This document shows, in pieces, positions 50,511 through 63,756 of a stretch of DNA of 64,000 nt. The stretch lies in NCBI RefSeq assembly GCF_030253575.1, contig NC_080561.1, positions 275,501-339,500 of the forward strand. The letters are read 5' to 3'. The notes below the pieces were generated by a model. That model saw only the letters and a program-made list of their open reading frames with translations, made no database searches and was not told the origin of the DNA. This DNA comes from Rhododendron vialii. Taxonomy: Eukaryota; Streptophyta; Magnoliopsida; Ericales; Ericaceae. The first letter of the stretch is position 1, and each line of letters begins with the position of its first letter. The position numbers and the translations under genes are program-made.

Positions 50511-51572
50511 GGCTCCGTTTGTTTTGACTGGGTCTTCTTGTTCCTAGTTTATTTTCCTGTAAAATGTTTATAGGGTGGTGTTCTAGCGGGAGGTGCTTAC
50601 ATGTGAATCTACGTAAGCTGGAAATGTGCAATTGGTTGATGATTAGGAATGAAAAGAGAGGAGTGATCTAGAGGGGGTCGAGGAGTAGGTATGAAATGTA
50701 TCCCAGTGTAAAGGGAATCAGGTCAAACGTAGTTTCAAGTTTTCTAAGGGGGATGTTCTCTTCCTTTCTCTGAAAATCTGTCTTCTCTCTCTAGAGGAGA
50801 TGACTCTCTCTCTCTAAAAATCCATCTATCTCCTCTTTTCTCCTTCTTGTCTTTCTCTCTCTCTGATCTGTGTTTTCTGTCTCTGTTTGTCTCTCTTGAA
50901 GGAGATCCCCTCCTCAATGAGTACCAGGTATTTATAGGTAAAGATTAAAATCTCCACCGGACCCACCTTGCCGCGGACTCTGCCCGTCCGGGGGCGTGCC
51001 ACGGCCCTATCCGCAGGACCCTTGCGGGCCTACCTACCCCCGCGATGGCTCTCGCAGGCCTTTCTACCCCTGCGAGCTTGTTCAGCTGTGTGGGGCCCAT
51101 CTCGCATCTTCGGACCCTTGCTCGGGCCTCGCACCCTTTGGCTCTTGCTAGTTCGACTGTTCCCGCGGGATTGTCTAGCTCGTGGGATGAACTCTGTTTC
51201 TTGTTAGGCAAACTCTACATCATTTGAGGTCTCGCGACCTCGGGACCCTTGCAATAGCTCTCACGGGTCCATCAACCCTTGCGATGACTCTCATGGGCCT
51301 CTTTATCTTCACGAGCTTGTTCAGCTATGCGGGGCCCCTTCTCGCGCCATGTCAACGCGCGGGCCCCATCTTGTGCCGCGTGGCACCAAGTCCTGTTCTG
51401 CGTGGCAGTCACTAGCCACATATCATTCTCACGACTTTTCCACGCATCGCCATGTGAGTGGTCGGTCAAACTTCTTCTTGAGTCAACGGTTATGATTTTG
51501 ATTGTACCTACAATGTTTTACATGAAAAATATTTTCAGCTGTAAAATATTTTATACCCAACCAAACGGAGCC
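50511..51572. mobile_element. PIF/Harbinger-like element, 1062 bp, with GC-rich core
   Basis: The left end GGCTCCGTTTGTTTTGACT mirrors the right end CCAACCAAACGGAGCC. TAA flanks both sides (50508-50510 and 51573-51575). The core from about 50950 to 51450 is strikingly GC-rich for this window and carries degenerate internal repeats. No transposase motif was found. Confidence 0.78.
50975..51390. repeat. Degenerate GC-rich internal repeats
   Basis: Blocks such as gacccttgc, gcgat(g)gctctcgc(a)gg and gagcttgttcagct(g/a)tg recur at about 51016-51095 and 51246-51335. The blocks read as a roughly 230-bp duplicated unit with many substitutions. Confidence 0.65.
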
Positions 51573-53308
51573 TAAATAGTACCAGACAATATCTTTGAAT
51601 TTCTGCTGATTCCTCACCATGTAAATTAAATCTGCTACCATTTTTGTGGTTTGTTAAAGGGAGTTGTTGAATTTCACCTCTCAGATTGAGTAGGACCTTA
51701 TTGGTTTTAACTTCATCGATCTCTGCAGAAAAGGACAAGTATTCGTGGGCTGTGGCTTTCAGATTTCATAAACAAAGTCATGGAATTAGTTGGTAATTAA
51801 TTTCTACTAATAATTCCTAGCTAGCATAGGAAAAGATTAATCAAAGCGTGCTAAACTAGTCTGTCTATTTTTTACACAAACAATTAACGTTACTCCCCAA
51901 ACTAGTTGATGCTTAACTTGATCCTGTTTGGTTTGGGTTTCGAATGAGATTTTTGATGTAATAAGTGGAAAGAGATTGAAAGAGAAAATTTATTAAAGAC
52001 TTTGCATAGAGAAAGGGGTTAGATTTTGAGACTCAAAAACGAACACGGATATAATACTATATAATATAGGTTGGATCGAAGCAGGGCAATCTCGATCTCA
52101 TTCTTAATTACCTCTATCGAAAAGGATGCCCACATAAAGTACTAATATACTACTGCACCATTCTAGAAGAACAAATGATTATATATAGTCAAGCATTTGC
52201 ATGTTGACTAACCCCCCACATTAATTAATTACTAATGTACAACAGCAGTACTGATGGGATTAGTAGTATTTGTTTATTATTCCTCCGGTGCGCGCATATA
52301 ATAAATTAATGAGAACAAATAATAGGACTACTACGTAATTAATCGCTAGCTAACGGAATCGGAATTTTTGACCCATGTGTTCGTCGTACGTAACTTTCCG
52401 TTTTGTCCTAATTCTTTTTTTTTTTTTTGCATTGGTTCGTTGTGCGACAAAATTTTTATCCTTATTGATCGTCTTAAGGAGATGAATCAGAAAAGTAATA
52501 TGTCTAATTTGGAGTTTTCAGCTAAATAAACTTTTTACCCTTATTGATCGTACGTTAACTAATGGGTTGAACTGAACATGTCTAGTTTGGGGGTTTTTCA
52601 AATTTGAAAGTAGTTCGATTAATTTATTTACGGTATGTGTTATATCATATTCATGTTCGTGTTCGGTTTATTCAGTAAAAGAATCGAACTCGAAAGGAAC
52701 CAAACTTAAGATAATTGTAGCTCGGATAGCTCCATCGCGTAGATAAGCCCGTAATCTTATGTATGAGTTTACGTACGTCAATTGGGGGAAATTCCAGACT
52801 CAATTGTGTAGACTGTATACTTTACCTTCTTTCTTGGGTCTTGGAGAGAGAGAGAGAGATTATCTCAATTTGGCACTCAACTGCCATGAGTCTATAAATT
52901 CCAGAAAACAATGAATGCCGACGTAATTGGGAGAAGTTGATAAACCGTGGTTTGATAATTGGAGTACACTTTAAGCATTTGGGCCGGGTCTTTTAACTCC
53001 AATTCATATTGAATCCATTTCTAACCCACCTAATCCGATATAAGTATAAACCCATTATACAATATGATTGAATTAAAAGTGGACGGATTAAAAAATATGA
53101 ATTAAAATTGCCACCTCTAATTAAAGTGCATCTATATGTTTCAAAAGTCCAGGCCCCACACAAGTCAAGGACAAGATTCCGACCCAATTCTTGCATTCTG
53201 TATCAATGGTTTGCTTATATTAAAGGTAGCAAGTAAGAGCGTAAGCCAGCAAGTACACCAACTTAATTTTAAACGATCTAATATTTAAATACAGTATTAC
53301 ACTAAGGG

Positions 53309-53695
53309 TGGGTTTAGATTAAAAAGTTGAGTGACTTATTTTTTTGTTCTCATTCAAATTTTTTTTGCATTTGTTTGTTTTGTGTCAAACTTTTGTAACT
53401 TATTGATTCATCTCGACGAGAGGAATCGAAAAAATAAAAAAATTTGATCAAAACTCATAGTTTTTTGAATAAAGACAAAAATAAGTCAAGTCAGCTTTTT
53501 TTACTTTTTCTTGTCTTTTTGAAAAAAAATTATGAGTTTCGATCAAAAAATTTTACTTTTCCGATTTCTTTCGCCGAAATGAATCAATAAGTCACAAAAG
53601 TTTGACGCAAAATTAACAAATGTAATTTTTTTTTAAATAAAGACAAAAAGAAGAAGAAGTTACTATGCCACTTTTAATGCCAAATGAGCCCAAAG
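53309..53695. mobile_element. Long foldback MITE, about 390 bp
   Basis: The left arm contains tcaaacttttgtaacttatt, then gattcatctcg and aataaagacaaaaataag. The right arm repeats these inverted (aataagtcacaaaagtttga, cgaaatgaatc, cttgtctttttg), with a centre near 53490. The element is almost entirely palindromic and non-coding. Confidence 0.78.
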
Positions 53696-54059
53696 CATCA
53701 AGGTTTTAAAGATGTGTACTTGGACTAATCGGAGTGAGCATTACGAGTAATATATAAGTGCCAATGATATCCTGTAGATAATGACTAGGGTAATGGAGCA
53801 ACATTAATTGTAGCGCCCTTGACATCTAATGAACACGTACATAATATCCTTCTTCTGCAAGGACGGATCAAGAAAATTGCATTAGTGGGGACACGCATGC
53901 AAATTAGTAAATTTAACACGTACATTTATAATTTATTAAATTAATATAATTGTGTTTCACCGGAAAAATATATATAATGGTTATGAAGGAAGTTTTTAGA
54001 GTAAGAAGATGAGATAGATAGAGAGATGAAAGTAATATGTAATGGTTCAATTTCATTTG

Positions 54060-54200
54060 CTAGCAAATCTTGGGGCCACCTCATTCCTCCGTGTGAGTGT
54101 GTGAAACGGTTATGCGAGGGGCTGTAGGGAATAGTTCGAAGTATGCGCAAACTAGCCCGAAACACCTTGTATTACCAAAAAAAGAAAAAAAAAAAAAAAC
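54060..54200 (+). mobile_element. SINE-like 3' part with poly(A)
   Basis: cttggggccacctcattcct and agtatgcgcaaactagccc match the 3' half of the unit at 2823-3005. It ends ccttgtattacc followed by an A-rich tail. The tRNA-like head is missing or diverged. Confidence 0.62.
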
Positions 54201-55415
54201 ATGCTGAGAGAGGGGTGGTGGTTCAAAGAACCCCAAGTGAACAAAGTTGTTTCCAATTTAACTAGTAAAAGATTTCTTTACTTTTCCCTGAGAAAAGAAT
54301 TCATTAGTCCCTTGTCTTTTCTTACCTAGACAATGTGAAATGTGAATTACTGTATATAATAGTCTAAAAATTCTGAACTCGTAAATTCTTCAATATTAAT
54401 TTAATCTATCCCGATATATATATATATATATTCCGTGATTAAATTTTCTCAGCACATGCACTGCACACATTATTCTTAATTTAATGGAGTATCATTTGAT
54501 TTAGTACATGCACGTACTTTTAATGCTCAAATATCATATGCAGGTGCGTCACCCTTTATGTTATGGAGTAAATTATAGGGCAATTAATGCTAATAGGAGT
54601 AGTAAAAGACAGTAAATCGCCAGCTTTATTTGCTTATAGGAGTAGTTAATGAATGAAACCCTTTCCCACAGCCATACCCTCCTCATCACCTAACTTTCAC
54701 CAGCCGATGGATCGGAGCTAGATATAATTAATTAAATTAATTACTCCTAGTAATTTGCATTCTGGTAATTCCCTGTCACGGAATATATATGCAGAGAGTG
54801 TGAGACTGGAAAACGTACGCGTGCGTGCATGGTTAATATTGGTGGAAATGATCAATACGAAAGCAATATTTGGTGTAGTAGTACTAACTTATGTTAGTAG
54901 TATAAAATAGTAGTAGTACTGCTATATGGTACTAGTAATACTAATAATGTACTACTAGTTATAAATCAAGTGATTGGCATGGGGTATTAATTCTAATATT
55001 CTAGGAGCTAGGTCGAGTTTTTTTACTTTTTCCTTGGAAGTACTACGTACACATCTCCTCTCCTCTCCTCTCCTCTCATGATCTATGCTCAACTACTACT
55101 ACAAATTATTAAGCACGACTGACTGACTGACTGGGCAGGCACAGCACAAACGTTGAAATCGTGTCCGGAGATCGGTTGGAAGGTGTTTGTCTTAAGCGTG
55201 CGGAGCCCAGCAGAGCAGGCAGCAGGTGCCATCCTTGCTCCTTTTTTAATTTTCCCCCCCATGCCCCTCCCTCTACAAAGAAAGATATATAGAGAAACAA
55301 ACAAGTAATCGACGTTGATTAGGCACTAGCCTAATACCACGTTTCACGGCACAAACACAGAGAAGAAATAATACTAGCTACTCCATCACTCACCTTCAGC
55401 CTTCAGGAAAAATTA

Positions 55416-56386
55416 ATGAGGTCGTCGCCGTCATCGTTCGGAAGCAGCTCAAGGAGATCAAACTACAGCCGTAAATTCGACTTACCCGATGACTTCTGCG
55501 GCGCCGGAGCCGGAGCTGGAGCAATGCTGCCCATCTTCCTCGACGACTTGAGACGCCGCAATGACGACCAGGCCGATTTGGTTGAAGTCACATTACAGCT
55601 CGACGATGACTCTATTTTCGTCTGCAGCGTCACTCCCACGAATTCGAATCCTATTATTCCGCCCGCCGGCGGAGGCTTGATAGCTAGGAGTCTCTCGTCT
55701 TCGTTCAGAATTCGGAGGAAATTATCGTGGCTGAGGTCACTGTCGTGGCGTGAATATCCGTCCGACGCCGACGAGCTCCCGCCGGTACTGGTGTCCGCCC
55801 GTGACGCTCGAAGAATAAAAGCGAGACTCAATCGGACGAGTTCAAGCGCTCAGAGAGCTCTCAAAGGACTCAGGTTCATCAGCAAGACGACGACGGAGAA
55901 GTCGGACGAGATTTGGAGGAAGGTGGAGTCGCGGTTCCAGTCGTTGGCCAAGAACGGGTTGCTCTGTAAAGAGGACTTTGGTGAATGCATAGGTAGGTAC
56001 TCCATATAAGTACTTGATCGATCACGATTCACGAGCATTATAATTTAATTTAAGCATGACAATTTGGTGATGAATGCTTTTACAGGAGTAATTCGGGCGA
56101 TCGGGTAACCTATGATATAGACCACGTATGCATGTCATGTGGTTAATTATGTCATATAATTTCTTGAAGATGTTTGCTTGAATATCATTATCATTTATCA
56201 ATGTACATATATATAATAGGGATGGTTGAGTCCAAGGAGTTTGCTATGGGGATATTCGACGCACTAGCTAGACGAAGGCGTCAGAAGATTGGGAAGATAA
56301 CAAAAGAAGAGCTTTATGAATTCTGGTTGCAAATTACGGACCAGAGCTTCGACGCTCGTCTTCAGATTTTCTTCGACATGTGGGTG

Positions 56387-56420
<34 letters not shown>

Positions 56421-57974
56421 GTCAGTTTGTGTATAGATTAATAATTGCGTGGAGTAATTACAGAGTAATGATATGCATATATGACCATTATTTAACCATT
56501 TGGGATTCGGGTACCACGTGGTATCCAATTTGCAAAAAAAAAAAAAAACTTCTCTGCTGTGAGATTTTAAATTCGATCTGTATAAGATGTTGTATATGTA
56601 GTTTATGATGTTTCAAGTAGTGGAGTAGTAAATTCTGGTTATGACCATTGGAAGAAATTAATTTGGTGTACTGTTCAGGGTGGATCTCAATGCAGATGGA
56701 AGAATCACAAGGGAGGAAATCCAGGAGGTAAAGATAGATTCACACAATTGCTTTACAATAATATACTAGTAATTAATTATTAGTAGGCTTACCAAACTAA
56801 AACTTCTACTATTACTCATGCTACATAAATGACATGGCTTTGAATTTCTTGGCAAAGATTAATCTAGCCACCAAGATGACTTATTGCTTATGCTCACAAA
56901 TAAATACTCCATTAATTGCATCTTCCGTTATATTTGAGTTGTGATGTTACTTATGATTTTTCCAAGCGGAATTAGTTTTCGTCGATGCCAAAAGAACATG
57001 TTCCGGGCTCCACATTTCATTGTGATGTATAGTTAAATAGTTAATGACAATTAACGAAAAAGAGGAAGACCACTCCCAGAATTAACAAAATATTTTTGCC
57101 AACTTTTCCCTTGGGTTGAATTGTTTATTCGTCTTCAAAAAACAAAAAGAGACGTGTTATCATGCAATTTGTATTTTGTTTTTTTCACAATTTTGGTGCT
57201 TTTTGAATGCAGCTTCTAATCCTCAGTGCTTCGGCTAATAAGTTGTCAAAATTAAAGGAAAGAGCAGAAGAGTACGCTACATTAATTATGGAAGAGCTGG
57301 ACCCAGAAAATCTTGGCTACATTGAGGTAAAGTCGCTACCCCTGTTGCTGCCCGTCTTTCTCAGGGCCCGTTTGTTAGGAGTAGTACGCAGTGGGAGAAT
57401 GAAGGGGGATGGAGAAGAGACGGGTTAGGTAAGGAATTCTATGTTTATAGTGGTGTAAAAGAGGAGAGGGGGAGCTCTTGTCCTTGGAGGGTAATACTAT
57501 CACTTTAGCTCCAATTTAGGATTAGCTAATCTAGATGCGAACAAAATACTGGATTATCCCTCAAACTTTTAAAATATTCTCAATACAATGCTTCCGTCCG
57601 TGGCAACCAAGTAATTTCTCAAATTATCCACTCTTATCTACCCATATCAACCTAAGTCACATAATTCGTGTGCGCGTGCGTGAGTGAAAACACGAGCGCT
57701 AAGCATGAAAATGTTTTTGAATTACATCTATCTAAAACAACAAAGATCCATGATAGCAAGGATTGAGATTGCAGGCACAATGCGAGGGTTGAGATGAGAT
57801 TGCAAAAGCATTTTGAAGAATTATGTGACTACGATATCAAATACCACTCAAAACAAGTATAAGCTAATCCCTCCTCCTTAACTAATCTCCTATCATAACA
57901 TATCCACCAAAAAACATTATATCCAATCAATCGAGCAGTTAGGAGACTTTTTAGTCTAATCTTTATCACACACA

Positions 57975-58047
<73 letters not shown>

Positions 58048-61000
58048 GACATTCATTTTGATGTTAAGAGTCGACATAAGATCTCTTAATTATCACATTT
58101 ACACACTCAATTAGAATCAGCTTTCATCCAGTTAGATCCCTAAACTGATGTGAAAGGCCTAGCACAACATGCAAATTCAGCAAATAAAAAGTAATCAGAG
58201 TCTAAGACTGGAAAACTTCGTTCTTAAAAAACTTTCGAACAGAAACTCTTCAACAGAAGGATGCGGCAGTTATCGTAAACCATCATTGTTTGGAGTAGTT
58301 CATTAAAAACTCTTCCCCTAGTAATTTTCTATTGGCGTTTTCTTCAAATACACTTTTTCAAACGCAAGTCGAGATAATCAGTAGTTAGTCCTTATATGTG
58401 ACCCTGTCATTTACGGTTGGAAATGGTTCGGTGCAAAGGGCCAAAATATTTTCTAGAAAGAAAATCTTGTATTCCTGTGTGTAAAACAGTCATGGTAGGC
58501 TAAAATCTGTTACATTTATTGCCTTACAATCAGATATGGCAGTTGGAAACGCTTCTGCTACAAAGAGACAACTACGTAAACTATAGCAGACCACTCAGCA
58601 CAGCAAGTTTTGGGTGGAGTCCGGACTTAAATACATTCAGGCCCTATAACTTGGTTCTCAGAATAAGCTGCACGCTCAAGTGTCTGTTACTAGAGAACTG
58701 GCAAAGGGGTTGGATCTTACTGCTCTGGATCTTGGCAATGGCTGGGCTCTTTGCCTGGAAATTCTATCAATACAGGCAAAGGGCTGCATTTCAAGTAATG
58801 GGTTATTGCTTAACAACAGCCAAAGGAGCCGCCGAGACTCTAAAGCTGAACATGGCTCTCATCCTTCTACCAGTTTGCCGAAATACGCTCACATGGCTCC
58901 GCTCTACGAGAGCCAGGCATTTTATCCCTCTTGATGACAATATAATTTTTCACAAGGTAAGATCAATAAGAACTAGCCTTTTTCATGTCCAGATATGTTT
59001 CCTAAGCAATGAGTCTCAATTTGCAGATAATTGCATTTGCTATAGTAACTGGAGTCCTACTTCACGCCGGGAATCACTTGATATGTGATTTTCCCCATAC
59101 GGTTAACTCATCACCAGAACTGTTTGCCTCCATAGCCTCTGATTTCAATAACATACGGCCGACGTACAAAGACCTATTGACCAGTATTATTGGTGTGACT
59201 GGGATTTCTATGGTTATCCTAATGGCTATTGCATTCACACTAGCAACAAGACAATTCAGGAAAAGTATAGTCAAGCTGCCAGCTCCATTCAACCGATTGA
59301 CAGGCTTCAATGCATTCTGGTATTCTCACCACCTTCTCGGTCTGGTCTACGCATTGCTACTAATCCATGGAAACTTCTTGTTCTTGGTCCACAGATGGTA
59401 TCAGAAAACGGTAAGAGCATTGACTATGAGAAAATATGCTTAATGCATGCCATACGAAGCACCACAGGAGTACAAAAACTTTAGGTGACATGTGCCTAAT
59501 TGCTTGAACTGATTAATGACACTTGTTGCAGACATGGATGTACATATCTGTTCCTCTTTTCCTCTATTTAGCAGAACGGAGCCTGAGAACTTGTCGATCA
59601 GAACATAACTCTGTTAAGATATTGAAGGTAACGAGCTACATATCTTTCTTATGTAAAGTTCATATACAATTAACAAAAAGGGAACTGCAAGAAAGCATGA
59701 AATCAATAACCTGTCAGAGCAGTTCAAAAAAAAAAAAAAAACCCCTGTTGGAGAATTATAAAATAATGCCATAGGACAAACTTGTACTTCCAAGTAATCC
59801 CATTGGACAAGGGATTAAATAAGAGAATCAAGCATGCTAAATTTTTCATAAGCAACTTGTTGACTTTCAGCATATTAATCACTACAATAGCACCAATACT
59901 TTCAGGTTCCAGTACTACCGGGAGATGTCTTTGAACTAGTCATCTCCAAACCCAAGGGATTCAAATACAAAAGTGGGCAGTATGTATTCCTCCAATGCCC
60001 CACAATCTCCCCATTCGAATGGTAAGGGTTAAATCTCTGAGGAACCCATCTTCAAATTAATTTGCGTTCAAGCATTGTAGTCGCCTCTTGATATTTCTCC
60101 AGGCATCCATTTTCAATAACTTCCGCACCAGGAGACAACTACCTAAGTGTTCACATCCGGGCAGTGGGAGACTGGACGCAAGAACTTAGGCGAGTATTTA
60201 CTGAGGATGCTGGTTCAGCATGTGCGATTGGTCGAGCAAAGTTTGGTCGACTTGGGAACGTGGATCAAAGAGGGTAGCTTTATTACTAGTCTAAATTTAT
60301 TCAGATAGTTTACTAACATGAGTAGGAAGGGCAATGTATTCACTATTAATCCATTATATACTGGTGCAGTTTGCCAAAGTTGCTGGTTGATGGACCCTAT
60401 GGTGCTCCAGCACAGGACTACAAAAATTATGATGTCTTGCTTCTTGTGGGGCTTGGAATTGGAGCTACTCCTTTTATAAGCATCCTCAAGGATCTACTAA
60501 ACAATACAGGAGCAGAAAACCCCATGGTATAATTATAATAATTCTCACTCCAGTGCATTATTTATTTAAATGGATTTCTCGATTTTTATCTCATCATAGC
60601 TGTTATACAATCCAATAGGATGAATTGATTATATCATCATACGTTGTTCCTTTGCTGGCTCAGGATACAAACACTGAAAGTAGTACCTCGGATGAGAGCC
60701 TTAAAAGTTCTACGCCCTCGACATCAACTGAAAAGAAGAAATTGAAGAGGGCCAAAAATGCACATTTCTATTGGGTTACAAGGGAAGCAGGGTCCTTCGA
60801 ATGGTTTAAAGGGGTGATGAATGAGGTTGCAGAGATGGATCACAAAGTAATACAACATTAAATGTATCTGATAATTCCACATCATATTTATCTCAGTTTT
60901 TTCGGAGTTACCAACTGTCAAATATTTTCTTACTTAGCTTTTAACTACACTGGAACAGGGTCAAATTGAGATGCACAACTATCTCTCAAGTGTTTATGAA

Positions 61001-61952
61001 GAGAGTGATGCGCGGTCAACTCTTATCACCATGGTTCAAGCTCTCAACCATGCAAAACATGGCGTTGACATCTTATCCGGCACTAAAGTATGATCTATCA
61101 TTACCTATAGCTTAAACAAAAACATCTAGCATTTGAAATAGTCCTATCACATGGACATAATTTTGTTGCAGGTAAGGACACATTTTGCCAGACCAAATTG
61201 GAAAGAGGTCTTCAACAAAATAGCTTTGAAGTATCCATGTGCCACAGTAGGTAAAGTGTTATCGCAAAATTAGAACTACCAAATCCCATAAATATATCCA
61301 TATGTATAAAATGGAACCTTCATCCCTTGAGCTGGTTTTAAGGACTTTAGGTCTATGAGTTGTTCCAACTACAAAGACACCTGTCGGATCAGTAGCTAAC
61401 TAAGGTCACGATCTCATATATTAAGTTTAAAATAAGACCGAAGACATACATGTATACACTTCAATGAGATACAGAAAATGATAAAAACCTTCTCCTGTGT
61501 CGTAAGATTTCATGGATGGCAAAAAGAAATGGTAAGACTTACAACAGAAACATTCAGCACAGTCAAATTTTAGAACGGTCCAACTATGCTACTGCTCAAT
61601 CGAAACTAGCACCCAGCGAACACAGCCAAAACACCACAACCCAACACCGATTTTTTGTTTTTTCTGCTACTGATCTAAGCAATTTAAACGATCCCAATAA
61701 CCGCACAAGCTTTTATGAATTTCTGATCAAAGGGCGAATAGACAGTTGTAAACATCATGTCAGGTGTTTCTATGATGTTAATAATCCATGTAACTAACAG
61801 GGAATGGAAGTTCTAGAAGTGTTAACAAGATTTGATCTGCAGGAGTATTCTACTGTGGGATACCACCATTGGCAAAAGAGCTGAGGAAGCTATCACATGA
61901 ACTCACTCACAGGACATCCACACGCTTCGAGTTTCACAAGGAGTATTTCTGA
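55416..61952 (+). CDS. RBOHE-like: Respiratory burst oxidase homologue (NADPH oxidase), RBOHE-like, 915 aa
   Basis: Plasma-membrane enzyme passing electrons from cytosolic NADPH via FAD and two hemes to apoplastic O2, making superoxide. Exons: 55416-55992, 56220-56379, 56679-56727, 57213-57326, 58534-58956, 59027-59410, 59532-59627, 59906-60021, 60103-60273, 60370-60526, 60664-60846, 60959-61087, 61172-61250, 61843-61952 (2748 nt). The N-terminal region has a GAGAGAGA run. EF-hand 1 is canonical ([12 protein letters not shown], 248-259); EF-hand 2 is degenerate (DPENLGYIE from 292). Candidate heme His are H454, H458, H542, H543 and H555. The FAD site is HPFSITSAP (641-649), the NADPH site GLGIGATPF (724-732). 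The protein ends [29 protein letters not shown] and HAGNH point to the E-type clade; paralogue assignment needs a tree. All key motifs are intact. Confidence 0.97.
56389..56418. repeat. (TC)n microsatellite 9 bp inside an oxidase intron
   Basis: About 30 bp of TC begin immediately after the 5' splice site of intron 2 (exon end 56379, donor GTGGGT). Confidence 0.93.
57967..58047. repeat. Compound (CA)n(GA)n microsatellite in an oxidase intron
   Basis: About 25 bp of CA are followed directly by about 56 bp of GA, in intron 4 (57327-58533). Confidence 0.95.
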
Positions 61953-62734
61953 AGCAAGAAAATTTGACACCAAAACACAGGTTGTATTCTTTTGTAATTA
62001 ATCAAATGAGTTGCAAAAATATATAAGCACCACCACAGGAGAATATACATGGATATATTATACTAGTACTTTGGATGTAGCCAGCTGTCCACATGATGGA
62101 GATTTCAGAAGAAGATTATTAGAAATTTATTCCGCTAAGTTGACTTTGTTAACAACATAAGTAGCATCTGCCGGACATTGGAAGAGCCAGAGGACATAAG
62201 GAAGCAGAATATTGCAGAAATTTCTTGGGGAAGAATAATGCTGAAAGAAGTGTTGTCCCAGAAATACACCTGCATGTGTCTGTACTAGCGCTCAATCCAA
62301 CCCACTATCTGCTACTAGTGGATAAATGCACATTTAAGCCGGGAAAACGGTATTATATAGATCTCCTTGAAAGAAGTTACAGCCCATAACATTATAATAC
62401 TTTTTGCCGAAACTGAAATAAATAAAATCACAAATGCAAGAACCAAAGGAATCCATAAATGACATCCAACGAGTTACACCTGCGTATCAAGGAAGATGGC
62501 CAGACTAACTTGATTTCACAAGCATCTCTTTTAATAAGTCAGAAAAAGAAATAATAACAAAACAACGAAAAAATTGAACTCTCAGAGTTGGAAATTTTCC
62601 TGTATTCAAAACCCCAAAAAGACCTTACAAAACTAGATATTTCGAATGACAGCTTTGCATTCAGAGTTTGTAAATTTGTGGATTACGCAATAAATGCGAA
62701 TATAACGGCAAGAAACTTTATGGAAGATGTAACC
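61953..62734. other. Spacer between the oxidase and the small minus-strand gene
   Basis: Two converging 3' ends share this 782-bp gap. AATAAA at 62421-62426 may serve the oxidase transcript. No further gene was seen. Confidence 0.5.
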
Positions 62735-63756
62735 TCAGTCATCTTTTATTCTTCGGAGAAGTTTGGATGCCCAGCGCCGGACACGTCGCTTCAACGTAAA
62801 ACCAGCAATAACTCCAGCAACAAAGCAAATTGTGCAAAGCTTTGAGCACGTCCACAGTGATACAGATTGTCTGAATTAGCAAGATAAAGTTCAACATAAG
62901 CAGGTCCATTGCCCTCTTACTTGTCTTCGACCAATTTCTAAAACTATGATAAGATCAAACTAAAATAAAAAAGAGAATGGTAACGCAAGCACTACTCTTT
63001 AAGAGCTTGAAAAGGCTACGGACACATCAGGTAGCAATAGCATTTAACTAGGAAGCACTGTCACTTACACGGTACAGCAGCTTACATGCGGCTTCAGCCA
63101 CTTATACTTTTTTAAACAATCTACATCAAGTACCTACCTTCAAGTGAACGAAACAGATCCAGTATGATTCTTCCCCATTAAATTAAATCTTTTTGAACTC
63201 CCATTTTGAGATAATGCTTAACGTTTACGGTTTCGTTTACCAATTTTACTCCGAAATAAACTCAAAGCACTACTGAAATAGTATCAAAACATGCCAAAAA
63301 TTAAAAATTCCCTTTTTTCACCCAGCTGCAAATTCAAGTTTCTAAAGTCCAGTTGGATCATTTCCACGTCACATAAGCAAATCCTGAAACTACGTTTCCG
63401 AGAAAATGAACTTCACGTTCAAAGTTGAAGACAGAAAACTACTAAGCACAAAGCGACAAAAGCAAAGCTTGCCATATGTTAACAGTAAGTTATTACTAAC
63501 ACCCACATAAAACCCAAATGAGGGTTGCCATTAGCAACTTAAAAATTGGAATCAGAAATTGAGAACTGGAATATAGAAAGGGAAAAGTATACCTGGGAGG
63601 TCTGGTGATGAGGACCCCAGAATGGTTAGACAAAGCAGCGGCGCCTCCTCCTCCTCCTTCCCTCGTGGAACATGAAGAAGAAGAAGAGGGCATACCCAGT
63701 TGGGCAAGTTTAGGGTTTTCAGAAATTGCTCGGAATGCTTTCTGTAAACCCTCCAT
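62735..63756 (-). CDS. Small uncharacterised one-helix protein, 99 aa
   Basis: Two exons: 63756-63593 (CAG|GTATAC donor) and 62870-62735 (AATTCAG acceptor), 300 nt with matching phase (AG|A codon for Arg55). The N-terminal part MEGLQKAFRAISENPKLAQLG looks like a short amphipathic stretch. A Ser-run and a Gly/Ala-run linker (about 24-41) follow, then LITRPPRQSVSLW. A hydrophobic segment, LCTICFVAGVIAGFTL (66-81), could be a single membrane helix. A very basic tail (KRRVRRWASKLLRRIKDD) ends the protein. The layout suggests a tail-anchored or organelle-membrane protein; I do not recognise the family. Alternatively the start could be elsewhere, but this is the first ATG in the frame. Confidence 0.68.

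Larger units (their letters stand above)
48261..55415. other. Gene-poor spacer upstream of the NADPH oxidase gene
   Basis: No protein-coding gene was recognised. It contains a retroelement-like segment (48690-49200), an A/C-rich homopolymer cluster (50370-50455), a PIF-like element with a GC-rich core (50511-51572), a large foldback (53309-53695) and a SINE-like tail (54060-54200). The last 500 bp before the ATG hold short CTCCT repeats (about 55056-55078) and presumably the oxidase promoter; no clear TATA box was identified. Confidence 0.55.

Noticed and set aside
50945..51415. Overlapping frames on both strands of the GC-rich block
   Set aside because: GC-rich sequence has few stops; frames on both strands are equally long and carry no domain.
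61516..61797. 93-codon frame within the last oxidase intron
   Set aside because: It lies wholly between two phase-matched exons and resembles no known domain.
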